From Thiocapsa bogorovii (GTDB lineage Bacteria; Pseudomonadota; Gammaproteobacteria; Chromatiales; Chromatiaceae), in NCBI RefSeq assembly GCF_021228795.1, contig NZ_CP089309.1, forward strand, positions 4,089,501 to 4,153,500: a stretch of DNA of 64,000 nucleotides, read 5' to 3'. The position numbers and the translations under genes are program-made. Each line of letters opens with the position of its first letter. Positions within the stretch are counted from its first letter, which is position 1. The notes under the pieces are model-generated. The model was not told where the DNA came from. It worked only from the letters and a program-made list of their open reading frames with translations, and ran no database searches. Positions 26,051 to 35,405 of this stretch are shown piece by piece.

Positions 26051-26557
26051 ATGGACCATTCCCTGCGTTTGCCCTGGTGTGCCCTATTCGGCAGCCCGGT
26101 TCTGCTCGTTGTATACCTCGCCGCCGGTTGTGCCGGTCTGACGGCGTCTTGGACGGCGCCCGAGGTCGCGTTGCTCGGCGTGCAGCCGAAGCTCGTCGGG
26201 CTCGATCGCCAGTCCTTCCTCGTCAATCTGGGTGTGACGAACCCCAACGATCGCGCTCTTCCGATCAAAGCATTGAGCTATCGGGTCCAGGTCGAGGGTC
26301 AGGATCTCGCCGACGGCGCGAGCGAGCTTGCCCGGTTGATCCCGGCGGGCGGGACCGAGCAGGTCGACGTCGAGGTCAACAGCAACCTGCTGGGCTTGAT
26401 GCCGAGCTTGCCGGGATTGTTGCTCGCCAAGGACACGCTCGCCTGGACGGTCAGCGGAATCGCCTACGTGGATGCCGGCGGTGTACGTTTGCCCGTGCCC
26501 TATCGGCGCAGCGGCACGATTGCGCCGGGTGATTTGTTGTCGGGTGCAGCGTTCTAG
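26051..26557 (+). CDS. LEA14-like (WHy domain) lipoprotein
   Basis: The product of 168 aa has a signal peptide with lipobox YLAAGC, so it should be a lipid-anchored envelope protein. The mature part is one WHy/LEA_2-type beta-sandwich: QPKLVGLDRQSFLVNLGVTN, then NPNDRALPIKALSYRVQVEG and VDVEVNSNLLGLMPSLPGLL. Such domains occur in stress-protective proteins of plants and bacteria; a binding partner is not known. The start at 26051 gives a normal signal peptide. The frame open further upstream reads as antisense of the TrpD-like gene's leader. Confidence 0.8.
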   Translation: MDHSLRLPWCALFGSPVLLVVYLAAGCAGLTASWTAPEVALLGVQPKLVGLDRQSFLVNLGVTNPNDRALPIKALSYRVQVEGQDLADGASELARLIPAGGTEQVDVEVNSNLLGLMPSLPGLLLAKDTLAWTVSGIAYVDAGGVRLPVPYRRSGTIAPGDLLSGAAF

Positions 26558-26822
26558 CCGATTCCCGCACGACCTGTCCTCCGCCTTCGGGCACCATGCG
26601 TCGACGCGCTGCACCGAAGGCACCGGGGTTCTGCCGGAAGGGCTATCATCCGGCGCCTGAGGCGTCAGGTGACCAACATTGTCAACCCTTTGCATTCGGC
26701 ACGAAGCGGTCAACTGTGGGATATCTGTTGAGATCTCGCTCGACGATCGGGTCGTCAAAGACCAGGGTCCGCATCGTTCGCTTGGTCCGGCGACCGACCT
26801 CGGTGCCGCGCGGCGTGCAGTA

Positions 26823-28106
26823 TCAGCCGACATGGGCATCGATTCGAAACGGGCCTCGGCCCTGCACGGCGTGGTGACCGATGATGGCTGCGGCGGCGCT
26901 CCAGCCCTGATGGCGGGTGCCGCCGGGCGTGAACTTCCTGCCGTGAACGTACTCGGGAAAGGCCCAGGCTTCGCTCTCCATCACCAGCGCGTTGGCGCGG
27001 TGTATGCCGTGGAGATAACGGCGCGCCTCGTCGAAGCGCTGGCGTCGCGCCAGGTCGGCGACGTAGAAGCCCGTGACGACGGGCCACAGGCCGCCGTTGT
27101 GAAACTCGTAGGGCCTGTTCTTGAAACTGTAGGAAAACATCACTTGCAGACTCTCCCAGTCTTCGTCCACGGGCTCGATGACCGGGTGGAAGGCGGGCAG
27201 TAAGGGCAGCTCATAGTCGGCGGTTTGCTCGCCGATGAAGGCGTCGACACGGGCGCGCTGGGTGTCGTCGGCGACGTCGAACAGCGAGGCGAGCACATTG
27301 GCAAAGGCGTCGAAACGGTAGCCGTATCCGCTGGGCGAGAAGGACGCCATCCAATGCTGTCCGCCGCAGTGCGGGGCCGCCTGCAACCCCTTGCGATACA
27401 GCACCTCATGGTAGGCATCATCGGGTATGCCTTCGCCGTCGAACCAGTAATTGGCGCGGATCAGGTGCAGCAGGCGCCCGGTCTGATCTTGCAGGACATG
27501 ATCGGGTGAGCCATGCACGGCCGCATGGATGCGAGCGAGGGTGCGCTGCGCCTGCAGGTACAGCAACTGGTCGTAGAGCACATAGCCGTTGTGCAGATAC
27601 TCATCGGCCCAGTCGCCGGTCAGCGGAATGTAAAGCAGACCCCGGGCGTTGAACTCCCAGGCACCGAGCAGGAATCGCACGCGCTCGATCACCGGCAGAA
27701 GCCGTTCCAGGAAGGCGTCGTCGCCGGTTGCCCGCCAGTATTCCCCGCAGCCGATGACAAACCACAGATCGGCATCGACGCGACCTGTGGTGCCGCCGTA
27801 ACTGATGCGCTTTGTGCCGGGATCGACGTTGCTCGGAATCTCGCCGTGCGGACCCTGGTAGGTCGCCAGGGTCTGCAGGGTCCGACGCGCGGTTTCGCGC
27901 AATTCGCCGTCGTGCGTCTGCAAAGCGGCCAAGGCGATGATGACGCCGTCTCGCCCCCAGATGCGGTGATAATTCTGACCGGCGCTGGGGGAGGCTACGA
28001 AGCCGTGGGCGGTGCTGCAGGCATGCAGTAGCGCCATTGCGCGCTCCAAGCCCTCGGCGACCGCTTGTTCCGCGCTCGGAGAGTTATCGAACGGCTGATC
28101 CGGCAT
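26823..28106 (-). CDS. (alpha/alpha)6-barrel glycosidase, debranching-enzyme-like
   Basis: This 427-aa cytoplasmic protein (no signal peptide) has the helix-pair repeats of a six-hairpin glycosidase. Conserved points include NYHRIWGRDGVIIA (acidic residue D53 in the WGRDG motif typical of amylo-alpha-1,6-glucosidases), YGGTTGRVDADLWFVIG, LTGDWADEY, YEFHNGGLWPVVTGFYV and the C-terminal GTRHQGWSAAA. It could act on glycogen-type alpha-glucans, sucrose (GH100-like) or a related sugar; I cannot decide the substrate. It is divergent from arsR, 314 bp away, with no visible link to it. Confidence 0.78.
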   Translation of the reverse strand: MPDQPFDNSPSAEQAVAEGLERAMALLHACSTAHGFVASPSAGQNYHRIWGRDGVIIALAALQTHDGELRETARRTLQTLATYQGPHGEIPSNVDPGTKRISYGGTTGRVDADLWFVIGCGEYWRATGDDAFLERLLPVIERVRFLLGAWEFNARGLLYIPLTGDWADEYLHNGYVLYDQLLYLQAQRTLARIHAAVHGSPDHVLQDQTGRLLHLIRANYWFDGEGIPDDAYHEVLYRKGLQAAPHCGGQHWMASFSPSGYGYRFDAFANVLASLFDVADDTQRARVDAFIGEQTADYELPLLPAFHPVIEPVDEDWESLQVMFSYSFKNRPYEFHNGGLWPVVTGFYVADLARRQRFDEARRYLHGIHRANALVMESEAWAFPEYVHGRKFTPGGTRHQGWSAAAAIIGHHAVQGRGPFRIDAHVG

Positions 28107-28420
28107 CTGTCAATCCCCCCAAACTCTCGCGGCAGGTCGGATGCCGATGTGTCCGGCAGATCGTCATCCTGGATCCGGTGGTTGCATCGAGATCCGGCGG
28201 TTGAACGGTGACCAGGCCGCTGGAAAACCCAATGCCGCTCATCGGCGGCAGAATTTCCAGCACAAACAACAGGCGGCGGTTATTCCAGCCACATGACGAG
28301 TATAGTGTTTTCGTTGTTGAGTACCATCACGCGGCAGGCGCCGCGGCCCGCGCACGCCGGGCCGGCCTTGCGCCTCATGCGTCATCAAATCTTCATTTTG
28401 CCTCATATTCGTTTCGGGGT
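28107..28420. other. Intergenic region upstream of arsR
   Basis: About 310 bp between the divergent glycosidase and arsR genes. It is AT-richer near 28270-28420, where the arsR promoter and operator should lie. I see no perfect dyad, and no ORF in it is convincing. Confidence 0.45.
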
Positions 28421-28786
28421 ATGTTCTCGGCCGTGACGATTCAACCGACCGATTTCTTCGCCGCACTGGCTCACGAGACGCGCTTGCGTTGCTTGGTCCT
28501 GCTGATGCGCCACCCCGAGCTTTGTGTCTGCGAGCTGACACATGCCATCGGGGCGGTTCAGCCGCATGTGTCCAGGCATCTCGCGCAGCTGCGTGAGCTG
28601 GGTCTGGTCACGGATCGACGCGAGGGGTTGTGGATCTTCTATCGCGTGAGTCCGGCGCTTCCGGATTGGGTTGCGGCGGTGCTGCACGAGACGTTCGACG
28701 CGGTGTGCGGCGAGCGGCCCTTCGTCGAGGACGATCGGGTGCTGGCCGAGATGCCGAACCGGCCGGGTATGCCCCGCTGCGCCTGA
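28421..28786 (+). CDS. arsR: ArsR-family arsenic-responsive repressor
   Basis: This 121-aa winged-helix repressor should release the ars operon when As(III) binds. The metal-binding box is ELCVCELT (C35, C37) in the helix before the recognition helix GAVQPHVSRHLAQLRELGLV; the wing reads VTDRREGLWIFYRV. A C-terminal Cys (PGMPRCA) may be a third ligand. The start is ATG 28421; a GTG at 28433 is an alternative. It precedes the GAPDH and arsJ genes on the same strand with a 134-bp gap. The three-gene set arsR-gapdh-arsJ is a known organoarsenical efflux arrangement. Confidence 0.93.
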   Translation: MFSAVTIQPTDFFAALAHETRLRCLVLLMRHPELCVCELTHAIGAVQPHVSRHLAQLRELGLVTDRREGLWIFYRVSPALPDWVAAVLHETFDAVCGERPFVEDDRVLAEMPNRPGMPRCA

Positions 28787-28920
28787 TCGGGTGTCTCGCT
28801 GCTCGCGGTCCGTCAAGGGCATGACGCTGTCGGGCCGGCGCGCACACCAAAGGGGTTCCACTCTTTGTTGCGGTCAATCAACGGACGCTCCTGTGCGTTC
28901 GATTCGGAATCGGAGAGAGG

Positions 28921-29922
28921 ATGAGCATACGTATCGGGATCAACGGCTTCGGCCGAATGGGGCGACTGGGTCTGCGCGCGGCCTGGGGTCGGGACGGGCT
29001 TGAGCTTGTCCGCATCAACGAGATCGCGGCGGATGCCGCCGGATCGGCGCATCTGCTGAAATTCGACTCGGTTCACGGCGTGTGGGGGGCTGAGTGCGCG
29101 GGCGAGGGCGACGCGATCCGGATCGACGACCGGTCGATCGCCTACAGCCGCAACCCGGCCTTGGCCGACACCGATTGGTCGGACTGCGACATCGTCATCG
29201 AGGCGACCGGCAAGCACCACAAGAAGCCCGAGACGCTGAGGGGCTACTTCGATCAAGGGGTCAAGAAGATCTTGGTCGCGGCACCGACGGACGGTGCCCT
29301 GAACATCGTCTACGGCGTCAACCATCACCTCTACGACCCGGACGAGCACCATTTGGTCACGGCGGCCTCCTGCACGACCAATTGTCTGGCGCCTGTGGTG
29401 AAAATCATGCACGAGCGGATCGGGGTCCGCCACGGCACCATGACGACCATCCACGACATCACCAACACCCAGCGGATCGTCGATCTCGGGCACAAGGATC
29501 TGCGCCGCGCGCGTGCCTGCGGCCAGTCGTTGATCCCGACCAGCACCGGGTCGGCGAAGGCCATCACCAAGATCTTTCCGGAGCTCACGGGCAAATTGAA
29601 CGGTCTGGCCGTGCGCGTGCCCCTCCTCAATGCCTCGCTGACCGACTTCGTGTTCGAGGCCGCCCGGGCGGTGACGGCCGAGGAGGTCAACGCGCACTTC
29701 AAGGCCGCGTCGGAGGGCGAGCTGTCGGGGATCCTGGGCTACGAGGAGCGTCCGCTGGTCTCGGTCGATTACAAGGACGACCCGCGTTCGTCGATCATCG
29801 ACGCGCTCTCCACCCTGGTTATCGACGAGACGCAGGTGAAGGTGTTGGCTTGGTACGACAACGAATGGGGCTATGTGAATCGGATGGTGGACATTGCGCA
29901 GATGTTGGGGGAGGGGCTTTAG
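28921..29922 (+). CDS. ArsJ-associated glyceraldehyde-3-phosphate dehydrogenase
   Basis: In this pathway GAPDH uses arsenate in place of phosphate to make 1-arseno-3-phosphoglycerate, which ArsJ then exports. The 333-aa protein has the NAD-binding motif [15 protein letters not shown], the catalytic [10 protein letters not shown] (C151) with H178 (TTIHDITN), and the C-terminal [19 protein letters not shown] lies 1 bp before the ATG region, with the purine run ending at the start codon. The position between arsR and arsJ, rather than with glycolytic genes, supports the resistance role over a housekeeping one. Confidence 0.93.
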   Translation: MSIRIGINGFGRMGRLGLRAAWGRDGLELVRINEIAADAAGSAHLLKFDSVHGVWGAECAGEGDAIRIDDRSIAYSRNPALADTDWSDCDIVIEATGKHHKKPETLRGYFDQGVKKILVAAPTDGALNIVYGVNHHLYDPDEHHLVTAASCTTNCLAPVVKIMHERIGVRHGTMTTIHDITNTQRIVDLGHKDLRRARACGQSLIPTSTGSAKAITKIFPELTGKLNGLAVRVPLLNASLTDFVFEAARAVTAEEVNAHFKAASEGELSGILGYEERPLVSVDYKDDPRSSIIDALSTLVIDETQVKVLAWYDNEWGYVNRMVDIAQMLGEGL

Positions 29923-29944
29923 ACAGTCAGGACAAGCTCAGCGC

Positions 29945-29978
29945 AGTCCACCAGCGCAGGTGCCGGCTTCGGTGGACT
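29945..29978. repeat. Short inverted repeat between gapdh and arsJ
   Basis: AGTCCACC (29945-29952) and its complement GGTGGACT (29971-29978) enclose an 18-base loop. It lies in the 136-bp gap between the two genes and could modulate read-through into arsJ. Confidence 0.35.
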
Positions 29979-30058
29979 TCGCTCTCGCTCGTCCACCCTA
30001 TCGCCTTGTCGGATAAATGGGTTGGCTTGTCTTGCCGCGAGCGAGCCCCCGGAGTGCC

Positions 30059-31294
30059 ATGGACACCGAGACGCGTAACTATCTGACCGTCACTGCCGGC
30101 TATTGGGCCTTTACCGTCACCGACGGGGCGATCCGGATGCTGGTGGTGCTTTATTTCCACCTGCTCGGCTATTCGCCGTTCGAGGTGGCGATGTTGTTTC
30201 TCTTCTACGAGGTCTTCGGCATCGTCACCAATCTGGTCGGAGGCTGGCTCGGTGCGCGCATCGGGCTGAACCTGACCATGCACATCGGCATGGGGTTGCA
30301 GGTGATGGCGCTCGTCATGCTGACGGTGCCGGATGCTTGGCTGAGCGTGGCGTATGTGATGGTTGCCCAGGCGATGTCGGGAATCGCCAAGGACCTGAAC
30401 AAGATGTCGGCCAAGGCGACGGTGAAGACCCTGGTCGGGGCGGGCGGCGAGTCGCGGCTGTTCAAATATGTCGCCGTTCTCACCGGCTCGAAGAACGCGC
30501 TGAAGGGTGCCGGATTCTTCATCGGCGCGGCGCTGCTCGAGCTGATCGGATTTCGCGGTGCCTTGGCGGCGCTCGCCGGGATGCTCGCGGTCGTGCTGAT
30601 CGTGACCGCGATCCTGCTGCCCTCAGGCGTCGGTCGCATGGCGTCCAAGCCCAAGTTCACACAGGTCTTCTCCAACACGCCGGCGATCAACTGGCTCTCG
30701 GCGGCGCGCTTCTTTCTCTTCGGCGCGCGTGATGTCTGGTTTGTGGTCGGTCTGCCGGTGTTTCTCTATTCGGTCCTGGGCTGGAGCTTCACCCGGGTCG
30801 GCACCTTCATGGCGGCGTGGGTGATCGGTTACGGGATGGTGCAGGCCGCAGCCCCGCGTCTGTTGCACCTCGGGCGGTCCCGTCAGGCGGCTCGGCGTCA
30901 TCCGGGCGGTCGCACCGCGCGGCGTTGGGCCTTGTTGCTGGCGACCGTGCCCGCGGGCATGGCCTTCGCGCTTCACCAAGGCTGGCCGCCGGGCGAGGTG
31001 CTGATCGCCGGTCTGATGCTGTTCGGCGTGTTCTTCGCCATCAACTCGGCGGTGCATTCCTATCTGATCCTGGCCTACTCGGACTTCGAGAAGGTCTCGA
31101 TGAGCGTCGGGTTCTATTACATGGCGAATGCCGGCGGGCGGCTCGCGGGGACAGTGCTCTCGGGTCTGGTCTATCAGACGCAGGGCATCGAAGGTTGTCT
31201 ATGGTGGTCGAGCGCCTTTGCGCTCGCCGCCTTCGTACTCTCGCTGCGCCTGCCCGAGGTTTGCGAGACCAAGCCGGCGGCGGTTCCCGCCTGA
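30059..31294 (+). CDS. arsJ: ArsJ organoarsenical efflux transporter (MFS)
   Basis: ArsJ is an inner-membrane major facilitator that expels 1-arseno-3-phosphoglycerate, which then breaks down to arsenate outside. The 411-aa protein has about 11-12 helices and the family N-terminus RNYLTVTAGYWAFTVTDGAI. Other ArsJ-typical segments are AMSGIAKDLNKMSAKATVK, GSKNALKGAGFFIGAALLE and YSDFEKVSMSVGFYYMANA. I start at ATG 30059 (MDTETRNY), since the frame upstream is non-conserved. It lies directly after the dedicated GAPDH gene; its TGA shares a base with the ATG of the next gene. Confidence 0.94.
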   Translation: MDTETRNYLTVTAGYWAFTVTDGAIRMLVVLYFHLLGYSPFEVAMLFLFYEVFGIVTNLVGGWLGARIGLNLTMHIGMGLQVMALVMLTVPDAWLSVAYVMVAQAMSGIAKDLNKMSAKATVKTLVGAGGESRLFKYVAVLTGSKNALKGAGFFIGAALLELIGFRGALAALAGMLAVVLIVTAILLPSGVGRMASKPKFTQVFSNTPAINWLSAARFFLFGARDVWFVVGLPVFLYSVLGWSFTRVGTFMAAWVIGYGMVQAAAPRLLHLGRSRQAARRHPGGRTARRWALLLATVPAGMAFALHQGWPPGEVLIAGLMLFGVFFAINSAVHSYLILAYSDFEKVSMSVGFYYMANAGGRLAGTVLSGLVYQTQGIEGCLWWSSAFALAAFVLSLRLPEVCETKPAAVPA

Positions 31295-31782
31295 TGTCAT
31301 CCCCATCGGGAGCTGGCCGAGTGCTGATTCTCGCTTGCGGGAATCCCTCGCGCGGGGATGACGCGCTCGGTCCGCTCCTGATCGATCGCCTGAGCTTGGA
31401 CCCCGACCTCGCGCGGCGCGGCATCGCGACCCTGACCGATTTTCAGCTTCAGATCGAGCATGTCATCGACCTTCAAGGTTGCGCGCGTGTCATCTTCGTC
31501 GATGCGGCCCTCAGCGGCCCGGAGCCATTCGCCTTCCTTCCGCTGCCCCCGAGTCCGGAGGTGTCGTTCAGCACGCATGCACTTGCTCCGGGCACCTTGC
31601 TGACCCTGTTTCGACAGGTTACCGGAGAAACGCCCCCGCCGGCCCGACTGCTGGCGATACGCGGTTACGGGTTCGCGCTCGGCGCACCCTTGAGCGAAGC
31701 TGCATCGGCCAATCTCGACCGGGCCGTGCGCTTTCTAACCCGGCTGTTGCGTTACGGCGGGGTCGGCGGAGGCCAGGATTAG
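31294..31782 (+). CDS. Hydrogenase maturation protease-like protein
   Basis: The family cleaves the C-terminal peptide of [NiFe]-hydrogenase large subunits after nickel insertion. The 162-aa product has the N-terminal ACGNPSRGDDALGP motif (GN-x4-DD, as in HoxW-like members), ARVIFVDAAL with the second acidic ligand, and FSTHALAP with the His ligand. Its ATG overlaps the arsJ stop (TGATG), so it is translated with the arsenic operon, although no hydrogenase gene is in the window. Its TAG overlaps the stop of the convergent patatin gene. Either it matures a hydrogenase encoded elsewhere or it has another peptidase role. Confidence 0.85.
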   Translation: MSSPSGAGRVLILACGNPSRGDDALGPLLIDRLSLDPDLARRGIATLTDFQLQIEHVIDLQGCARVIFVDAALSGPEPFAFLPLPPSPEVSFSTHALAPGTLLTLFRQVTGETPPPARLLAIRGYGFALGAPLSEAASANLDRAVRFLTRLLRYGGVGGGQD

Positions 31783-34040
31783 TCGTTTCCTCGCGTGCCC
31801 CAGGGTCGACCGAGCATCAGGTAAAGGGCCCCGAATCCGCCGTCGGCATAACCGTATCCGAGGTAGATGGGACCGATGAAGGTGTCGGCGCCCAGGAAGA
31901 GACTGCTGCTGACGCGCAGAGTGTCGAATCCGATATCCGAGCGTTGGTCCCAGACGTTGCCCGCCTCCAGCGAGGCCCCGGCGTAGGTGTTGACGAGTCC
32001 GGTGGTGAGGCTGCGCATGTAGACGGCACGCGCGAGCCCGAGGTTTCCGCCCGAGAGCTCGTCCTGGTTGAAGCCTGAAAGGTTCAGGAAACCGCCCAGC
32101 CGGTAGAAGGACTGAGCCGGCTCCTGCCCGCCGAAGCTGCCGGCCATCCTGATGCCGGTCAGGAGCGTGTTCTTCCCCCAGCTTTGGGCGTTCACGATGC
32201 TGAAACCGGCCTGATCGTAGTCCTCGGATGCTCCGATATCGGTCCGGGAGGTCAATGCGAAGGCTGTGCCCACCCACCCGCGACGCGGGAAGTTGGCGCT
32301 GTCGAGGGTGTCGAGATAGAAGGTGAGATCGAGCGAGCCTTCGTCGAACCCGTACCCCTGCATGCCGGGGTCGCCGTAACGCAGGTCGGCATCGCCCGCG
32401 TAGCGCCTGTATCTCAACCCAAGCCGTCCCCAGTCGCCGAAATTACGGCCGCCTTCGAGCGAGCCGCCGACGCGCGAGATCAGATATTTGGCCGTCGGGT
32501 TATCCGATGTCTCCGGTTCGAACAGGGTCAGACTCTCGGTGAAATAGCCGGCGGTCGCCTCGACATACCAGCGCTCCAGCGGATCGAGCGGCTGATAAAA
32601 TTCGGTCGTCAGGCCGGGCTCCTCGCCGGCCTGCAAGAAGGTCCGCCACTCGGCGTTCAGCGCGTTGACCGGCGCCATCGTATAGGCCGCGCCGACGTTG
32701 AATTGCGAGTCGCCCCCGGACGCGGAGGACAGCTCGATGCCGAACTGCAGGGAGCTTGTACCCCATGACTTCTCGGTGGCGGTAATGACCAGCTCGGTCT
32801 CGTCGTCTTCGGTCTCTTCGACGCGATAGTGGACAGATTCGAAATTGTCCTGATCGAAGACGCGGTCGATCTGCGCCTCCAGGGCATCCGGGTTCAGCGG
32901 CTGCCCGAGCGGCACATCCAGACGTTCGGTGATCAGCGCGTCGGCCAGTCGCGAACGATTCTCCACACGCACGCGATCGATAATCGGCATGGGTTTGCTT
33001 GTGAGACGTTGCCGCTGCAGATAAGCCGCATAGCGGGCTGTCGGGATCTCGAGCGCGGACAGCGCAACCTCTTGTTCACGAGCACCGCGCTCGCCGATCG
33101 CGATCGCCTCGAGCATCTTGTTGAAGTCTGCCGCCGTGACGACGCGCCCCAACGGTGGCGTGACGAGAACGTCGCGTCCGTGCAGCTTGGCGATCTGCTC
33201 TTGAGTATTGCGCCAGGTGACGAGGCCCATGACCTGGTCGAGCATCTCGAGCACGTCGTTGATCTCTTCGCGATCGCGCCGCGGTCCGCCGACATCCACG
33301 GCGATGATGATGTCTGCGCCCATCTCGCGCACCACGCTGACCGGAAGATTCATGACCAAGCCGCCGTCGATGAGGAGCTGATCGCCGATCTCGACCGGAG
33401 CGAAGGCCGCGGGAACCGCCATACTGGCACGGATCGAGGTCGCGAGATCGCCGCTGCCCAGGATCACCGCCGCCCCCGTCACGGCGTCCGTGGCGACCGC
33501 GCGGAAGGGAATCTTCAAATCGTCGAAATCATGAATCGATCTTGCGGGAAGCGTGTAGCGGCGCAGCGCGAGGTCGAGTCGATGGCCTTGGATCAGGGCC
33601 GGGACGAGATTCACCTCGCGCTTCTCCTCGTTGACCCCGGGTCTGGCGTTGAACAGGAAATCGTTGTCGTCGAGCTTGCGTTGGATACGCCGATCCTGGC
33701 GCGGCGGCTCGTCTTGAAAGATCGCGGTCCAGTCGATCTCCTCGATGGTCGCCTCGATCTCGTCCGGCGACATGCCCATGGCGTAGAGCCCGCCCACGAC
33801 GGCGCCCATCGAGGTGCCTGCGACATAGTCGACCGGGATCCCCATCTGCTCGATGACCCTCAGAACCCCGACGTGGGCCGCGCCGCGTGCCCCGCCGCCC
33901 GAGAGCGCGAGGCCGATCGTCGGTCGTCCTGCGGCCTGCGAGGGGGGGGCGGGAATCAGAAGGCCCAGCAAGGGGACCAGCAGCAGGGCCAGTCGAAGCG
34001 GATGCTTGAAAGCACGCACGCGCACGATGTCGTTCCTCAT
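31779..34040 (-). CDS. Patatin-like phospholipase with outer-membrane barrel (type Vd, PlpD-like)
   Basis: The 753-aa protein has a signal peptide (LALLLVPLLGLLIPAPPSQA), then a patatin lipase domain (about 40-240) with oxyanion loop SGGGARG, nucleophile S77 in GTSMGA, and the dyad Asp in LLIDGGLVMN. A POTRA-like domain (about 345-420; IIDRVRVENRSRLADALITE) leads to a C-terminal BamA/surface-antigen type 16-strand barrel ending LGRPWGTRGND. This order matches PlpD autotransporters, which expose or release a lipase at the cell surface. It is a lone gene, convergent with the hydrogenase-protease-like gene. Confidence 0.93.
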   Translation of the reverse strand: MRNDIVRVRAFKHPLRLALLLVPLLGLLIPAPPSQAAGRPTIGLALSGGGARGAAHVGVLRVIEQMGIPVDYVAGTSMGAVVGGLYAMGMSPDEIEATIEEIDWTAIFQDEPPRQDRRIQRKLDDNDFLFNARPGVNEEKREVNLVPALIQGHRLDLALRRYTLPARSIHDFDDLKIPFRAVATDAVTGAAVILGSGDLATSIRASMAVPAAFAPVEIGDQLLIDGGLVMNLPVSVVREMGADIIIAVDVGGPRRDREEINDVLEMLDQVMGLVTWRNTQEQIAKLHGRDVLVTPPLGRVVTAADFNKMLEAIAIGERGAREQEVALSALEIPTARYAAYLQRQRLTSKPMPIIDRVRVENRSRLADALITERLDVPLGQPLNPDALEAQIDRVFDQDNFESVHYRVEETEDDETELVITATEKSWGTSSLQFGIELSSASGGDSQFNVGAAYTMAPVNALNAEWRTFLQAGEEPGLTTEFYQPLDPLERWYVEATAGYFTESLTLFEPETSDNPTAKYLISRVGGSLEGGRNFGDWGRLGLRYRRYAGDADLRYGDPGMQGYGFDEGSLDLTFYLDTLDSANFPRRGWVGTAFALTSRTDIGASEDYDQAGFSIVNAQSWGKNTLLTGIRMAGSFGGQEPAQSFYRLGGFLNLSGFNQDELSGGNLGLARAVYMRSLTTGLVNTYAGASLEAGNVWDQRSDIGFDTLRVSSSLFLGADTFIGPIYLGYGYADGGFGALYLMLGRPWGTRGND

Positions 34041-34169
34041 CGATCAAAAGCGATACGTTAGCATGCCCCCGACGCACCGCGCCTGATCGCAGCGGCTCGT
34101 CGATCGGCCGCTGGAGACCCTTTTCGGCTAGACTTCGTCCTTCGAGACCTTCATCAAGGATGCCTGACG

Positions 34170-35405
34170 ATGTCCTGCACCGTGCGTGCCTCGCAGCTTG
34201 GTTTGGAACCTCGCTCGAATTTGGGTTCGGATCCTTCGACCGGCCTCTTTGAAATCCGGGATATCTCGGTTCGGCTCGGGCGGCTGCTCTGTTTCGTTCT
34301 CTTCGGTGGATTGACCCTGTCGGGCTGCGGCCAACCCGATCCCCCCGCGCCGGAGATGCCGCCGCCTTCCGTGGTCGTGGTCCCGGCGGAGTCCCGCGTT
34401 GTCGACGAGGAGGCATCCTTCGTCGGTCGAGTGATCGCGGTCAACCGGGTCGATCTGCGTGCCCGAGTCGAGGGTTTCCTCGAAGAGCGCCGTTTTGCCG
34501 AGGGCCAGGAGATCCAGGTCGGAGATGTCCTCTTCGTGATCGAGCCCGGGCAGTATGCGGCTGCAGTCGAGCAGCGCCAAGCCGATCTGGAAAAGGCACG
34601 AGCCGATCAACTCAACACTGCGGCCCAGCTGGCGCGCGGTTTGGAGTTGGTGAAGGCGAAGAACATCTCGCAATCCTCGGTCGACGAGTTGCAGGCGGCG
34701 GATTCCATCGCGAAGGCGGGCATTACGCTCGCTCAGGCGGCCCTCACCCAGGCCATGCTCGATCTGAGCTACACGACGATCACGGCGCCGGTGGCCGGAC
34801 GCATCGGACTTGCGAGCTATACGGTGGGCAACTTGGTCGGTCCCTCTTCGGGCACCTTGGCAACCATCGTGAGTCGCGATCCCATCTACGTGCAGTTCCC
34901 GGTGACGCAGCGTGACCTGCTCGGTGCGCGCCAAACCATCGAGAAAAAAGGGGGCAACGCTCGCGAGGTGAAGGTGCGTGTGCGTCTTCCGGACGGCACA
35001 CTTTACGAGCACTCGGGTCGTTTGGATTTCGTCGACGTCACCACCGACCCGGGGACGGACTCGGTCACCCTGCGCGCCGAGCTGCCGAACCCGGACGGCA
35101 TCCTCGTCGACCGCCAGTATGTCGGCGTCCTGCTCGAAGCGGGCGCACCCGAATCGGCGATTTTGATCCCCCAATCGGCCCTGCAGGTTGATCAGCAAGG
35201 TATCTACGTCATGATCCTCGATGCCGACGGCAAGGCCCAAATGCGCCGCATCGAGACGGGGCAGACCAAGGGACCGGATGTCATCGTCACCGAGGGTCTG
35301 AACGAAGACGAGCTCGTCATCACGCAGGGGATCCAGCAGGTGAGACCCGGTCAGGCCGTGAGCGCCGCGCCTGCGACGAGCGCCGCCGGAGCGCTCGAGC
35401 AATGA
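34170..35405 (+). CDS. RND efflux periplasmic adaptor (AcrA-type lipoprotein)
   Basis: The adaptor links the inner-membrane RND pump to an outer-membrane channel. The 411-aa product (start 34170) has a long n-region, then a hydrophobic core with lipobox LTLSGC, so it is lipid-anchored. The lipoyl/barrel-sandwich ([20 protein letters not shown]), helical hairpin (about 135-200), and beta-barrel parts ([14 protein letters not shown]) are in the usual order. A shorter start further in may be the real one, since 30 residues precede the hydrophobic core. It overlaps the pump gene by 4 bp (ATGA). No outer-membrane factor gene follows. Confidence 0.93.
   Translation: MSCTVRASQLGLEPRSNLGSDPSTGLFEIRDISVRLGRLLCFVLFGGLTLSGCGQPDPPAPEMPPPSVVVVPAESRVVDEEASFVGRVIAVNRVDLRARVEGFLEERRFAEGQEIQVGDVLFVIEPGQYAAAVEQRQADLEKARADQLNTAAQLARGLELVKAKNISQSSVDELQAADSIAKAGITLAQAALTQAMLDLSYTTITAPVAGRIGLASYTVGNLVGPSSGTLATIVSRDPIYVQFPVTQRDLLGARQTIEKKGGNAREVKVRVRLPDGTLYEHSGRLDFVDVTTDPGTDSVTLRAELPNPDGILVDRQYVGVLLEAGAPESAILIPQSALQVDQQGIYVMILDADGKAQMRRIETGQTKGPDVIVTEGLNEDELVITQGIQQVRPGQAVSAAPATSAAGALEQ

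Noticed and set aside
32829..34061. 410-codon plus-strand ORF opposite the patatin gene
   Set aside because: Antisense of a well-supported lipase/barrel protein; no protein-like motifs.
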